This document shows, piece by piece, positions 17,488 to 27,328 of a stretch of DNA of 54,121 bases. Position numbers and translations under genes: made by a program. Source of the DNA: Caldalkalibacillus mannanilyticus JCM 10596 (GTDB lineage: Bacteria; Bacillota; Bacilli; Caldalkalibacillales; JCM-10596); NCBI RefSeq assembly GCF_000615945.1, contig NZ_BAMO01000035.1, positions 1 to 54,121 on the forward strand, read 5' to 3'. A model generated the notes under the pieces. The model searched no databases. It saw only the letters and a program-made list of their open reading frames with translations, and was not told the origin of the DNA. Each line of letters opens with the position of its first letter. The first letter of the stretch is position 1.

Positions 17488-20400
17488 ATGGAAATGAACA
17501 ATCGAATACAAATTAAAGCTTTGAATTTATTTTTAGCTGTGATCCTGATTGTGGGACAGGTATTCTTTGCCCTGCCTTCAATTGTTTTTGCTAACAGTGG
17601 GGAGAGTGCCATAGTAGGAATCAAGGTAGTAGATAAAGAAGGGGGCTTCTTAACAGATACCACCATCGAATCGACAGTTGGAGAAACGGCTTTAGAGCTT
17701 TTGAAGCGTGCAGTTGGTGAGGAAAATGTAGGGCTTGCCTCTTCTGCTTGGGGAGATTATCTGGTATCGATTCAGGGAGTAGCCGCAGAGGGAACCTATT
17801 ATTGGTCTTTTCTAGTAAATGGCGAGATGGCACAGGTTGGAGTAGGTAGCTACGAAATTCAAGATGGAGATCAGCTTGAATTTAAGTATGTATCATGGTC
17901 AACGAAAGCTAACGTGAAGGTCAGCGGTAAAAACGGAGCAGAATTAACCAATATGGAAGTGGACATAACCCGAGGAGAAACGGCCTTAGAGGTGCTAAAA
18001 CGTGCTGCTGGTGAGGAGAATGTAGGAATCGAATCCTCAGCATGGGGAGACTATGTGGTTTCCATCCATGGTGTGGTAGCAGAAGGAACGTATTATTGGT
18101 CCTTCCTAGTGAATGGAGAGATGGCTCAAGTAGGTGCTGGGAGCTATGCCGTGGATTACGGTGATCAACTGGAATTTAAGTATATTTCATGGGATACGGG
18201 TGATGGGGAAGACCCAACAGATCCTGACGATGGAGATCGTCATCAGAGAGAAGAACCCACCTCATATGATCTAGCGAAGCTCAGGAGATTGAAAAAATCA
18301 TCGCTGATGTGAGTACAGATGTCCTTTCTAAGGGAATTACTTCAGATTGGGACGTGATTGCTGTATCCTTAGCTGGTAAAAAAGTGTCACAGAGCTACTT
18401 GGATCAACTTGTTGCGGAGATCAAAAAGAAAGATGGAGTCTTTTCTTCTGCGACAGACTATGCTCGTACGATTTTAACAGCCAAAGCTTTAGGAGCAAAT
18501 CCTGAGAAAATAGGGGGACATAATCTAGTTGAGAAGCTTTATAGCTACGATAACTTATCTCAATACAACAATGGCTTAATTTATGCCTTGATTGCTCTGG
18601 ATAGTGGTTCGTATACCATTCCAGATGATGCTAAATGGTCCAAAACAACCATTCTCCAAACGTTATTGCAAAAGCAAAATACAGATGGAGGCTGGAACTG
18701 GTTTGGTTCGAATGAGAGCGATGTTGATGTAACGGGGATGGCACTGACCGCCTTAGCATCATATACGGAAAAGCCCGAAGTACAGGAGGCGATTCATAAG
18801 GCACTGGCGTTCTTGACACAGAAACAGCAGGATAGCGGCGGGTTTAATGTGTCTGGTGATCCAGTCCCTACTGTGGCGCAAGCTATTATTGGCTTAACAA
18901 GTGTGGGCAAAAGTCCGTCGAATACAGAATTTACAAAGCAAAATCATACTCTCATTGATACTCTATTAAGCTACTATAAAGAAAATGAAAAACGATTCTA
19001 TCATCAACAAGCTAGCTCAAGTATGGCGACACAGCAAGCCTTACAAGCCCTTGTTTCCTATAAGCATTTCATTGAAAAGAAAAGCTTGATGTATCACTTT
19101 GATGGTCAGTTTGGAACAAAACCAGATTCAGGTACAAACCCAGGTACGAATCCATCTGATCCATCTGATCAAAAAACAATCAAAGTAACCATTCGTGGAC
19201 TAAATGGAGCAAATATTTTAGATACGTCTGTAACTGTAACGGGAAAAGCGACAGCTTATGGCGTTCTTCTTGAAGCTGTAGGGACGGAGAATGTGAAAGT
19301 CAGCGGTTCAGGAGAGAACGTTTATATTAAAGAAATTAAGGGATTAGCCGAGTTTGACCATGGTCCAAAAAGCGGTTGGAATTACTCAGTTAATCAAACC
19401 TTTCCTACGGTAAGTGCAGGAGCTTATACCCTTTCAAATGGAGATCATGTACGGTGGTTATATACAACGAATCTAGGCTCCGATGTTGGGGGAGGAAGCG
19501 GATCAACTGGATCAACCGTGGCTCCAGTAATGACCGAAGAGAAGCTGCAAGAGCAAAGAAACAAAACAGAAGAAGCAGTGAAAGCCTTAGCGGGATTAGA
19601 GAAGGATAATCGTCAATCTGTTAGACAGTTTGCTAAAACAATCGTCGTCCTACAGAATGAGCGAATGACTCAGGCTGAAGCAGATAAGCTGAAGGAAGAA
19701 ATCAAAAACAGCTCAGTGAAGGAAAGCAAACGAGTTACCTCTCAACAAGAAACGATTATAGCAGATTCAGCCTATCTCGTATCTCTTATCGTTCCTAAAG
19801 AAGCCTTACAATCTGAGCAAACCATTCAGATCGAAAAGCTGTCCAGTCAAGCTGTGAACAAAAAGGAGCTTGTATCACCTGTTTATCAATTTGGACCTTC
19901 TGGAATCACATTTGAAAAACCGGTGTATGTGTCCATCCGAGTGCCACTTGAAGTGTCCGATTTAGAGAAACTGGCGCTCGTCTGGTTGGACGAGGAAAAA
20001 AATGAGTGGATCCCTATTCCAGCTGTGCTTGATCCAAAAACAGGTTGGTAACAGGGCTAGTCAATCACTTTACAAAATTTGCTGTGATTGATCGAACTAA
20101 GCTTGAAACAGCAAATGAACAGGCAAAGGTAAAGGAACAGATTAAAGAAACGGCACAGTTTCTAACAAAGCATCAGGAAGGCTCTGAGTGGGCATTATTT
20201 GCGCTGGCAAGAGCGGGTGCTCCAGTAGCTCATCGTTCAATCGAGCAGTTGGAAAGAGAGGTACAAGAAAATCAAGGGACATACCGCAATGTAACAGATA
20301 TTGAAAGGCTGGTCTTGACTCTATCTGCCCTTGGAAAAGATCCACGTGTGTTTGCCGGTTATGATTTAATCGAAAAGCTGTATCAACATGAGAGAATGAC

Positions 20401-21553
20401 CCATCAGGGATCGAATGGTTTGATTTTTGCCTTAATTGCTCTAGATAGCAAGTCATATGAGCTCCCTTCTCATGCTACGTGGACAAGAGAACGAATCATT
20501 GCTGAACTTCTGAGCTATCAGAATTCAACAGGAGCCTTTTCATTGGCTAAGGGGCATGAAAATAATGTGGATATTACAGCGATGGCGCTAGCCGCACTTG
20601 CCCCATATCAAAAACAAAAAGAAGTAAAAGAAGCGGTGGATAAGGCAGTGAAATGGTTATCCACAGAACAGCAAGCGAATGGTGGGTATCGCCAAGACAT
20701 GGTGGAGAGCAGTGAAAGTATTGCACAGGTTGTCATTGGCTTGACTGCATTAGGGATCGATCCTGTTGGAGAAGCATTTACAAAAGAAAAAGGCCACCTT
20801 CTTACAAGGTTATTTGCTTTTAAAAATACGGATGGAGGTTTTGCTACACAAGTGGGAAAAGCCTCTGATCAGATGCCAACAGAACAAGCCTTAATGGCGT
20901 TAGTCGCGTATGAACGATTTTTAGCTGGGCAGAGTCGTTTGTATGATTTGAAGGAAATCAATGTGGGAAGCCAGCTTCCGAATGGAGAAACAGAAAAGAA
21001 GGCATTATTTGCAGATGATGCTCTCATTTCTCCTTATGCTTATGAAGCGGTTTATCGTGCTCTGGAGCTAAGAATTTTTGAAGGAGTAAGTAAGGATGAA
21101 TTGCGCTTTGCTCCTAAACAAGACCTGACTCGTGCTCAATTTACCAAAGTGATTTTACAGCTCATGAAGGAGGAGCCAGCAGGACAAGGTAATGGGAATC
21201 ATCCATTTGTTGATGTAACCCCAGATGCCTGGTATTTTCATAATGTGACTAGAGCTGCTGAATTAGGAATTGTTCAGGGGACAGCACCAACTACATTTGA
21301 TCCGCATGCTTCTATAACAAGAGAACACCTAGCCCTCATGATAGGGAGAGCCTTAAAGCTGGATGCTTCCGCAAGTGGGCATCAATATAAGGATATTCAG
21401 CATCTCTCCTCTGAATCACAAGCCTACATTGCTGTTCTGCATGAACGAGGAATTATGATAGGGAATGGAGAGAAGTTTCACCCGCATCAAAAGGTGACTA
21501 GGGAAATGGCTGCTGTTATAGCGGTTCGCTTATATGAAATGATGAATCCATAG
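17488..21553 (+). CDS. S-layer-anchored transcobalamin/intrinsic-factor-like corrinoid-binding protein, two frameshifts
   Basis: Frames 17488-18312, 18309-20051 and 20045-21553 join by restoring one base at about 18271 and one T at about 20045, giving about 1355 residues. Order in the repaired protein: signal peptide (1-35); two DUF4430 repeats (about 42-138 and 139-237, each with YYWSFLVNGEMAQVG); alpha-barrel-like region 1 with prenyltransferase/squalene cyclase-type repeats (about 265-545, DGGWNWFGSNESDVDVTGMA, DSGGFNVSGDPVPT). Then come a third DUF4430 (about 560-660, HGPKSGWNYSVNQ), a coiled/beta linker ending NHFTKFAVID (about 680-868), alpha-barrel-like region 2 (about 875-1154), and three SLH repeats (about 1171-1355). 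An alpha-barrel plus a DUF4430-type beta domain is the architecture of transcobalamin and intrinsic factor. With the riboswitch, this supports extracellular B12 capture. Binding itself is inferred. Confidence 0.82.
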
Positions 21554-21632
21554 AAAAGAACAGAAAAAGAAAAGAACAGGAAAAACAAAAAGCGAGTAAA
21601 AGAAAAGAAGTAAAAGAAAAAAGAAGTAATGC
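21554..21632. other. Purine-rich intercistronic tract
   Basis: This stretch is almost entirely A and G, built from loose repeats of AAAAGAA(C/G)AG. It has no stop-free continuation of either neighbour and no T-tract. It is followed by the hairpin at 21633-21663. Confidence 0.5.
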
Positions 21633-21663
21633 AAAGAACAAGGAGAGGAATCCCTTGTTCTTT
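21633..21663 (+). repeat. Intercistronic hairpin between surface protein and lipoprotein genes
   Basis: AAAGAACAAGG (21633-21643) pairs with CCTTGTTCTTT (21653-21663) around a 9-base loop. No T-run follows, so it is more likely an mRNA processing or stabilising hairpin, or a weak terminator that tunes the ratio of surface protein to transporter, than a full stop. Confidence 0.6.
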
Positions 21664-21707
21664 GTACCATTATAAGAAAGATATTGTGCTAGCTAGGGGG
21701 AAGAAGG

Positions 21708-22488
21708 ATGCAAAGAAGATGGTCAGCTGTATTGGTTAAACTTCTTTTTGTCTTGGTAGCTTTTGGATGGATAGCAGGCTGTCAAACGTCAGAATTGACG
21801 TCAGAACGCCCGCCTGAGGAGGCAAACAACCTCATAGAACATACTGGAGTTGAGGCTCCAGCTACAAATCCACCAGTAACCATTGTAGAAGAACAGGACA
21901 AGAGTATTGAAATGCCAAGTGCAGAACAAAAAAAATACAACTCAGAAGAAAGAAACGACGGAAAAAACATCCGTAGTTCCGCAAGAAAAAAAACAAGCTC
22001 AGAGCCATCAAGTAGCAAACCAACAACAAGGACAAAACAACCAAGTAGCCTATAAGCAAGAAAAAGGGGAGGAAAAAAAGCAGGATCAACAGGATAAACA
22101 GGATAAACAGAATCAGTCTTCTCCAGATGAAGGAACAAAAGCCTCTGAAAAACAATCACTGTCGGTGACATTATCCATTGATAGTCAATCGATCAAGGGA
22201 GTTATTTTGACTAAGACAACGGTAAGTATTCATGAAGGAGATACCGTGTTAGATGTCTTAGTCAGAGCAACAAAAGAAAAGCGCATCCAAATGGAATACA
22301 AAGGAAGAGGAGGCACTGCCTATGTTCAGGGGATCGACCAATTGTATGAGTTCGATCAAGGTCCCACTAGTGGCTGGATGTACAGTGTCAATGGTGAATT
22401 TATTAGCAAAAGTGCAGGTGCAGTGAAGGTGAAGGATGGAGATGAAATCATATGGTGGTATACGTTGGATCTAGGTAGGGATTTATGA
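21708..22488 (+). CDS. DUF4430-domain lipoprotein, probable corrinoid-handling partner, one frameshift in an A8 run
   Basis: ATG 21708 follows a GGGGGAAGAAGG site. The signal ends in the lipobox FGWIAGC, so the mature protein is lipid-anchored. The first frame stops at 22055. The frame ending at 22488 carries the functional domain, and removing one A from the A8 run at 21928-21935 joins them into about 259 residues. A long Gln/Lys-rich low-complexity linker (about residues 65-145) acts as a tether. The C-terminal domain (about 150-259) is a DUF4430/transcobalamin C-terminal-like module with EFDQGPTSGWMYSVNGEF and a final DGDEIIWWYTLDLG. The stop overlaps the EcfT start as ATGA, so expression is coupled to the transporter. 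I infer that it passes corrinoid from the S-layer protein to the ECF importer. Confidence 0.78.
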
Positions 22489-23411
22489 GCGAAAAGGGGA
22501 TGAGTGTCAGCACGAAGAGAAGTGTAAATGATCACACGGGCTTTGCCTCGCTACATCCTATGGTCTTATTTATCTTTTATTTAGGGCTCTTTTTATTTGC
22601 GATTCTCTTTCTGCATCCTGTATTTCTTATTGTTTCCTTGCTTGCTGTCATCCTGCTAACTTTTATGTATGATCAGGGAAAAAGCTTCAAAAGAACGTGG
22701 TATTTTTTTCTGTTTATGGCCCTTGTGGTTTTGGTGGTGAACCCCCTTATTTCGCAGAGAGGAGCAACCATTCTTTTTTATCTCTTTGATCGACCTGTCA
22801 CTTTAGAGTCGATGGTATACGGTGTGACAATGATGCTCTCACTTCTCACCTTGTTGATCGGCTTTATGTCCTATCAGGCTGTTATGACAGAAGATAAATT
22901 TTTGTATTTGTTTTCTTCTATGGTTCCAAAAGTAGCCTTATTAGCTGTACTCTCGATCCGTTTTGTTCCCTTACTAAAAAGAAGGCTATCAGAAATTATA
23001 GCTGTGCAGTGGACAAGAGGAGTGAGAATGAATCAAGGGACATGGAAAGAAAGAGCGACCAATGGGATGAAAATCTTAAACATCTTGCTTACATGGTCTT
23101 TAGAGGAAGCCTTGCAAACCGCTGATTCGATGAAGTCTAGAGGGTATGGGGTGGGAAGGCGAAGCTCTTTTTTTACCTTTACAATGGATCGACGAGATCG
23201 AATCGTGTTAGTCTTGCTTATGGTTCTACTTATGGTCAGTTTAGGTGGCTTAGCAGGGGGATATGGTAAATTAACTATCTATCCTGAAGTTGAACCCTTA
23301 TTCGTCCAAGGGGTGGAATGGATCTACTTTCTTTGCTTCTGTCTGTATCATTTGGTTCCAATTCTTGTAGAAGGGAGAGAATGGCTTGTATGGCGCTCTT
23401 TGAAATCATAG
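22485..23411 (+). CDS. ECF transporter T component (EcfT/CbiQ family)
   Basis: This 308-residue membrane protein starts at ATG 22485 inside the preceding stop codon. It has about five to six hydrophobic spans (for example MVLFIFYLGLFLFAILFLHP and LVVNPLISQ). The coupling-helix signature EEALQTADSMKSRGYGVG near residues 206-223 corresponds to the A-R-G motif through which EcfT transmits ATPase motion to the S component. It belongs to the energy-coupling module for vitamin uptake. Its 3' end overlaps the ATPase gene by about 31 bases. The operon position indicates a dedicated (group I) ECF system rather than the shared ecfA1A2T module. Confidence 0.85.
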   Translation: MSEKGMSVSTKRSVNDHTGFASLHPMVLFIFYLGLFLFAILFLHPVFLIVSLLAVILLTFMYDQGKSFKRTWYFFLFMALVVLVVNPLISQRGATILFYLFDRPVTLESMVYGVTMMLSLLTLLIGFMSYQAVMTEDKFLYLFSSMVPKVALLAVLSIRFVPLLKRRLSEIIAVQWTRGVRMNQGTWKERATNGMKILNILLTWSLEEALQTADSMKSRGYGVGRRSSFFTFTMDRRDRIVLVLLMVLLMVSLGGLAGGYGKLTIYPEVEPLFVQGVEWIYFLCFCLYHLVPILVEGREWLVWRSLKS

Positions 23412-25131
23412 ATCTTACGTTTAGCTATCCAGATGAAAGGGTAGAGGCTCTTAGCCATTTTTCCTTATCCATTGAGGAAGGGGAGTTTATTGTTTTATGC
23501 GGGCCTTCTGGTTGTGGCAAGACAACACTGCTGCGGTATTTAAATAGAGAGATCCAACCTGTAGGCAAGCGCTCAGGGGTCATCCTATATCATGGTAGAG
23601 AGCTAGAGGAGTGGTCTACGGCGAAAACGTCAAAGGAGATCGGAATGGTCTTTCAGGATCCAGAAGCTCAAATCGTAGCGACAACAGTTTGGCATGAGCT
23701 TGCTTTTTCTATGGAAAACTTCGGTTATCCTCCAGAAGTGATTCGAAAGCGAGTAGCCGAAATGGCAAGCTACTTTGGAATGGAAGATCTGATGCATCGA
23801 TCTATTCATGAACTATCAGGTGGACAGAAGCAATTGCTGAATCTGGCATCTGTTCTTACCTTACATCCCCGTGTTCTTTTACTTGATGAGCCAACCTCTC
23901 AATTAGATCCTATCGCTGCTCGAGAGTTTTTACTTTTACTCAAGCGGATTAACGAAGAATTTTCAATCACGATTGTTCTAAGCGAGCATCGCCTAGATAC
24001 GGCTTTTCCTTTGGCAGATAAGGTGGTTGTACTGGAGGCAGGATCAAAACAGAAAGCCGGCTCTCCTCAAGACATCGTTGAATGGGTTAAGAGGAATGAA
24101 TGTGAAGGGATATTTCCCTATTTACCAAGCATCGCTCAATTATATTTATCTATTGAAAAAGAAGATGCACAGGTAGAAGCTACAGGGTTCAATGAAGAGC
24201 CAGAGTTGGGTCAAGGAAAGGAATATAAACAAGAGTTACTAGTTCCTCTTACTGTGAAGGAAGGAAGGCGTTGGATCAGTCGGCTAATTGAAAAAACGGA
24301 GGATACTGAGGCGTACTCACCAAAGCGACGAATACAGAAAGAGCAGGTGTTAATAGATTGTTCTCATTTAAGCTTTCAGTATGAAAAACACCTCCCACCC
24401 ATCATCAACAAGCTTTCCCTCCAGGTCCATCAAGGTGAGTTTCTAGCCATTGTTGGAGGTAATGGAGCAGGAAAATCGACTCTCTTAAAAATCATGGTAG
24501 GGTTACTGGAAGCGCAAAGAGGAAGGCTGCTGGTGCATAACAAAAAGGTCAAAAAAATGACCGATCTTGAACGGTGCAAGACTATAGGCTACCTAGCTCA
24601 GAATCCACTTACTCTCTTTCTTCATGATTCTGTAGAAGAAGAATTAAATCAGGCAATCAGGTTGTTACATGTTGATGATCCAGAGAAGAAAAGGAGAGAT
24701 ATCATCTCATTCTTTCAGTTGCAATCTGTGCTGCACAAGCATCCCTATGATTGTAGTGGAGGAGAACGTCAGAAGCTAGGATTAGCCCTGACCATTTTGG
24801 CGAACCCTTCTATTCTATTACTTGATGAACCAACGAAAGGGTTGGACCCAGTGGCTAAAGCAGAAATTGGACGTTTATTACAGGAGCTACAGGAACAAGG
24901 GACAACCATCGTCATGGTGACGCATGATATTGAATTTATCGCTTCCCATGCTTCACGCTGTGCCATGCTTTTTAATGGAGTGATCACGTCTGAAGGCGAA
25001 CCGCATCATTTTTCAGTGATAATTATTTTTACACAACAACGATAAACCGAATGGTAAGAGAATATTTTCCCTATGCCTTACATTATGAGGATGTGTTGAA
25101 GCGATGGCCCGTTCACAAAAAATATCTTTAA
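23381..25131 (+). CDS. Fused double EcfA ATPase, one frameshift near the C-terminus
   Basis: ATG 23381 (or 23390) follows AAGGGAGAG. Domain 1 has Walker A CGPSGCGKTTLL (about residue 40), signature LSGGQKQ, Walker B VLLLDEPTSQLDP and switch SEHRLD. Domain 2 has Walker A VGGNGAGKSTLL (about 360), signature CSGGERQ, Walker B ILLLDEPTKGLDP and VTHDIEF. The uninterrupted frame ends at 25045, but adding one T to the T5 run at 25009-25013 restores a typical EcfA tail (FFSDNYFYTTTINRMVREYF...) to a stop at 25129-25131, total about 583 residues. That end overlaps the S-component start (25104) by 28 bases. Both nucleotide sites look intact. It powers the vitamin importer together with EcfT. Confidence 0.87.
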
Positions 25132-25793
25132 TTCTTGCCTTATGCTTGTTTTTTCTCGCCTTAATCGCTTCAGTGATCTCAGAAGGGGATCATTATTTAT
25201 TATTTAGTTTTATGATGATTCTGGCTGCCAAGCTCCCGTTGTTTTTATCCTTTGAACGAAAAAAAATGGATGCGAGAGAAATTGTTTTAATTGCTATGCT
25301 AGCAGCGATTGCTGCTGTGAGCAGAATTCCTTTTGCAGGGATTCCGAGTGTACAGCCTACTTCTTTTGTTATTATTGTTGCGGGTCTTGTTTTTGGTGCG
25401 CATACAGGTTTTATGATCGGAGCCATAGCTGCTTTAGTTTCCAATATGTTTCTGGGACAAGGTCCATGGACACCTTGGCAAATGTTTGGCTGGGGAATGA
25501 TGGGCTTAACAGCTGGATTATTGAAGGACAGCTGGCTAATGATGAAAGTGCCAGGGCGCTTGCTGTTTGGCTTTGTATGGGGTTTTTTATTTGGCTGGAT
25601 TATGAATCTGTGGTTTATTATTGGGTTTGTCGAAGAGATCACCCTTCCACTTATACTAGGTTCTATGGCATCTAGCTTTTATTTTGATCTTATGCATGCT
25701 CTTTCAAATTGCTTTTTTCTTGCTCTATTTGGAACTGGGTGGATCAAGATTTTGAATCGTTTTAAAAGGAAGTATGGGTTGTTGAGAGCGTAA
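25104..25793 (+). CDS. ECF transporter S component, probably cobalamin-specific (CbrT-like)
   Basis: The 229-residue protein has about six or seven hydrophobic spans. The segment MDAREIVLIAMLAAIAAVSR carries the AxxxA-type small-residue helix that S components use to dock on EcfT. FAGIPSVQPTSFVIIVAGLV and GPWTPWQMFGWGMMGLTAGL are typical of S components annotated beside DUF4430 genes. The riboswitch and DUF4430 proteins in the same transcript point to cobalamin or a precursor as substrate; the sequence of the protein itself does not prove it. It ends the operon and a terminator follows. Confidence 0.8.
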   Translation: MARSQKISLILALCLFFLALIASVISEGDHYLLFSFMMILAAKLPLFLSFERKKMDAREIVLIAMLAAIAAVSRIPFAGIPSVQPTSFVIIVAGLVFGAHTGFMIGAIAALVSNMFLGQGPWTPWQMFGWGMMGLTAGLLKDSWLMMKVPGRLLFGFVWGFLFGWIMNLWFIIGFVEEITLPLILGSMASSFYFDLMHALSNCFFLALFGTGWIKILNRFKRKYGLLRA

Positions 25794-25816
25794 AACTCAA
25801 TATAAAGAAATCAAAG

Positions 25817-25850
25817 AAATCTGACTCCATGTTATCGAGTCGGATTTTTT
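25817..25850 (+). terminator. Rho-independent terminator of the cobalamin operon
   Basis: AAATCTGACTC (25817-25827) pairs with GAGTCGGATTT (25837-25847, one G-T), followed by a run of T. Confidence 0.88.
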
Positions 25851-25960
25851 GTTAGTACACCCTGAAAAAAACAACAACAAATCGCATTTACCATATGAAG
25901 AAAATAGTATATTCTATTCAAAACAAACCATTTTCTAGAAAATAAAAGGAGAGTATGTAG

Positions 25961-26724
25961 ATGATACAGATTCCAATAGCCCTTCAAATGTATACCCTAA
26001 GAAATGAAAGTGAACAAGATTTTGTAGGTACGTTAGAAAAAGTAGCAAAGCTTGGTTTTCAGGGAGTTGAACTTGCTGGATATCATGGGCTTACATCAGC
26101 CGAATTAAAAAAGGTTATCGATTCACTAGGCTTGCGCATAGCATCAAGTCATATTCCTCTTGAGGATTTAGAAGATAACTTGGTAAGGTAATAGAAGATC
26201 AGCATGTAATCGAGAATAATAAAATTGTGTGCCCTTACCTCCCTCCCGAGCAAAGAAAAGAAGAAGATTATCGCCAGCTCGTCAACAGTCTAAATAAAAT
26301 CGGGGAGCACTGTAAACAAGAAGGCATCACTTTGTGTTATCACAACCATGATTTTGAATTAGAGCTACTATCGAATGGAAAGACCGCTCTTGAAATGCTG
26401 CTAAACGAAACGAACCCAGAATGGGTCAAGGCAGAATTTGATATTTATTGGTTAACACGTGCAGGGCATGATCCAGTGGAATGGATCAAGCGCTACCAAG
26501 GGCGTACTCCTCTCGTTCATTTGAAGGATATGACAACCGATGCTGAGAAACAATTTGCTGAGTTAGGTACAGGTGGGGTTGATCTTCATTCAGTACTTGA
26601 GATAGGAGCTGAATCAGGGATAGAGTGGTGGATTATTGAGCAGGATGAATGTAAGAACCCACCATTACAATGTGTTGAGAAAAGCATGAACTATCTTCAA
26701 AACTATAGGAATCAGTATCAATAA
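25961..26724 (+). CDS. Sugar phosphate isomerase/epimerase (xylose isomerase-like TIM barrel), one frameshift
   Basis: Frames 25961-26191 and the one ending at 26724 join if one G is added at about 26183 (...LEDNLGKVIEDQHVIENNKI...), giving about 254 residues, the standard length. The barrel landmarks are present: ALQMYTLRNE at strand 1, GFQGVELAGYHG, TLCYHNHDFEL with metal/substrate histidines, KAEFDIYWLTRAG, PLVHLKDMT, ELGTGGVD and WWIIEQDE. Members isomerise sugars or inositol derivatives using a divalent metal. No sugar transporter or inositol gene is adjacent, so the substrate is open. AAAGGAGAG precedes ATG 25961. Confidence 0.82.
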
Positions 26725-26784
26725 GGGTAAGAGTTGAAAGATAAGAAATTGCTCAAAAAAAATAATAAAAAAATATTTAGAATA

Positions 26785-26813
26785 TTTACAATATAAAAAT
26801 AATAGTGTAAACT
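26785..26813 (+). promoter_or_regulatory. Candidate sigma-A promoter for the 26.8-27.1 kb RNA
   Basis: TTTACA (26785-26790) and TAAACT (26808-26813) are separated by 17 bases. The match is moderate. It sits just before a structured region with no long reading frame. Confidence 0.45.
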
Positions 26814-26819
26814 AGACCA

Positions 26820-27094
26820 TAAGAAAGAAAAATAAATCAGGAGGAGTTGATGAGATAAGCTAGATCGTCAGTAAAGGAATACATACTTGGGATTGGAAAG
26901 GATGTGAATCCAATGATCTAGGTAAGCGAAGTGTACTCTAAGCAGGATTGTACACGGGAACCTATGCTGAGTCAGAAGCTATTCAGAGAAACAGAGAGAA
27001 AATACTTATTATAATAGAAAGGATTATTTATTAATGACCGAGGAAGAAATAATCTAAGCGACCTTATCAATCAAAGGAGATAAGGTCGCTTTTA
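26820..27094 (+). ncRNA. Structured non-coding RNA or leader, class unknown
   Basis: The region begins after a plausible promoter and ends at a terminator-like stem (27056-27068 with 27079-27091, followed by only four T). Inside, CTAGATC pairs with GATCTAG (about 26860 and 26915), GTGTAC with GTACAC (about 26930 and 26951), and GATTATTT (27022-27029) with AAATAATC (27047-27054). A strong AGGAGGAG (26839-26846) precedes a two-codon reading frame, ATG AGA TAA (26850-26858). I could not match it to T-box, lysine, SAM, TPP, FMN, purine, c-di-GMP, c-di-AMP or cobalamin consensus elements by eye. No gene follows directly, so it may be a free small RNA, an attenuated leader or a decayed riboswitch. 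Confidence 0.45.
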
Positions 27095-27166
27095 TGTTGA
27101 AATTGTTAAATTTTGCAAGAGTAGAATCGATAGGTAAAAAAATTGTAGAAATAAACAAAAAAATAG

Positions 27167-27195
27167 TTGAACTTGTCTTATGTAGTAGATATAAT
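27167..27195 (+). promoter_or_regulatory. Strong sigma-A promoter for the methyltransferase gene
   Basis: TTGAAC (27167-27172), 17-base spacer, perfect TATAAT (27190-27195). Transcription would start near 27202, leaving a leader of about 190 bases before the coding region. Confidence 0.7.
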
Positions 27196-27283
27196 ATAAA
27201 ACATGTGAATCATACAGTTCTTATTATAAGAACCTCGTGTTGGGATTTGTTCTAGACAAATTTTCAGCATACATACCTTTATT

Positions 27284-27328
27284 AACGCGGTTTTTCGTAT
27301 CTTAGAAATACGAAGAGTCGCGTTTTTC
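27284..27328 (+). terminator. Terminator hairpin in the methyltransferase leader (candidate attenuator)
   Basis: AACGCG (27284-27289) pairs with CGCGTT (27319-27324), and the intervening 11 bases continue the stem to about 17 bp with three G-T pairs; a T-run follows. It lies between the promoter at 27167-27195 and the start codon at 27390, so it must be bypassed for expression. Confidence 0.7.

Noticed and set aside
21554-21632. A tandem repeat or CRISPR-like array in the purine-rich tract
   Set aside because: The units are irregular and there are no spacers; it is simple low-complexity sequence.
21782-22171. Two long hydrophobic reverse-strand frames opposite the DUF4430 lipoprotein gene
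   Set aside because: They are the complement of the Lys/Gln-rich linker, which reads as Phe/Leu on the other strand; no ribosome binding site or homology.
25193-25642. 149-codon reverse-strand frame opposite the S component
   Set aside because: It is antisense to a clear membrane protein with strong family features and lacks a ribosome binding site.
26820-27094. A known riboswitch (T-box, lysine, c-di-AMP, SAM, TPP and others)
   Set aside because: None of the consensus core sequences I know for these classes is present.
27203-27256. 16-codon GTG-started leader peptide before the attenuator
   Set aside because: No ribosome binding site precedes it and it overlaps the region just after the promoter start; too weak to annotate.
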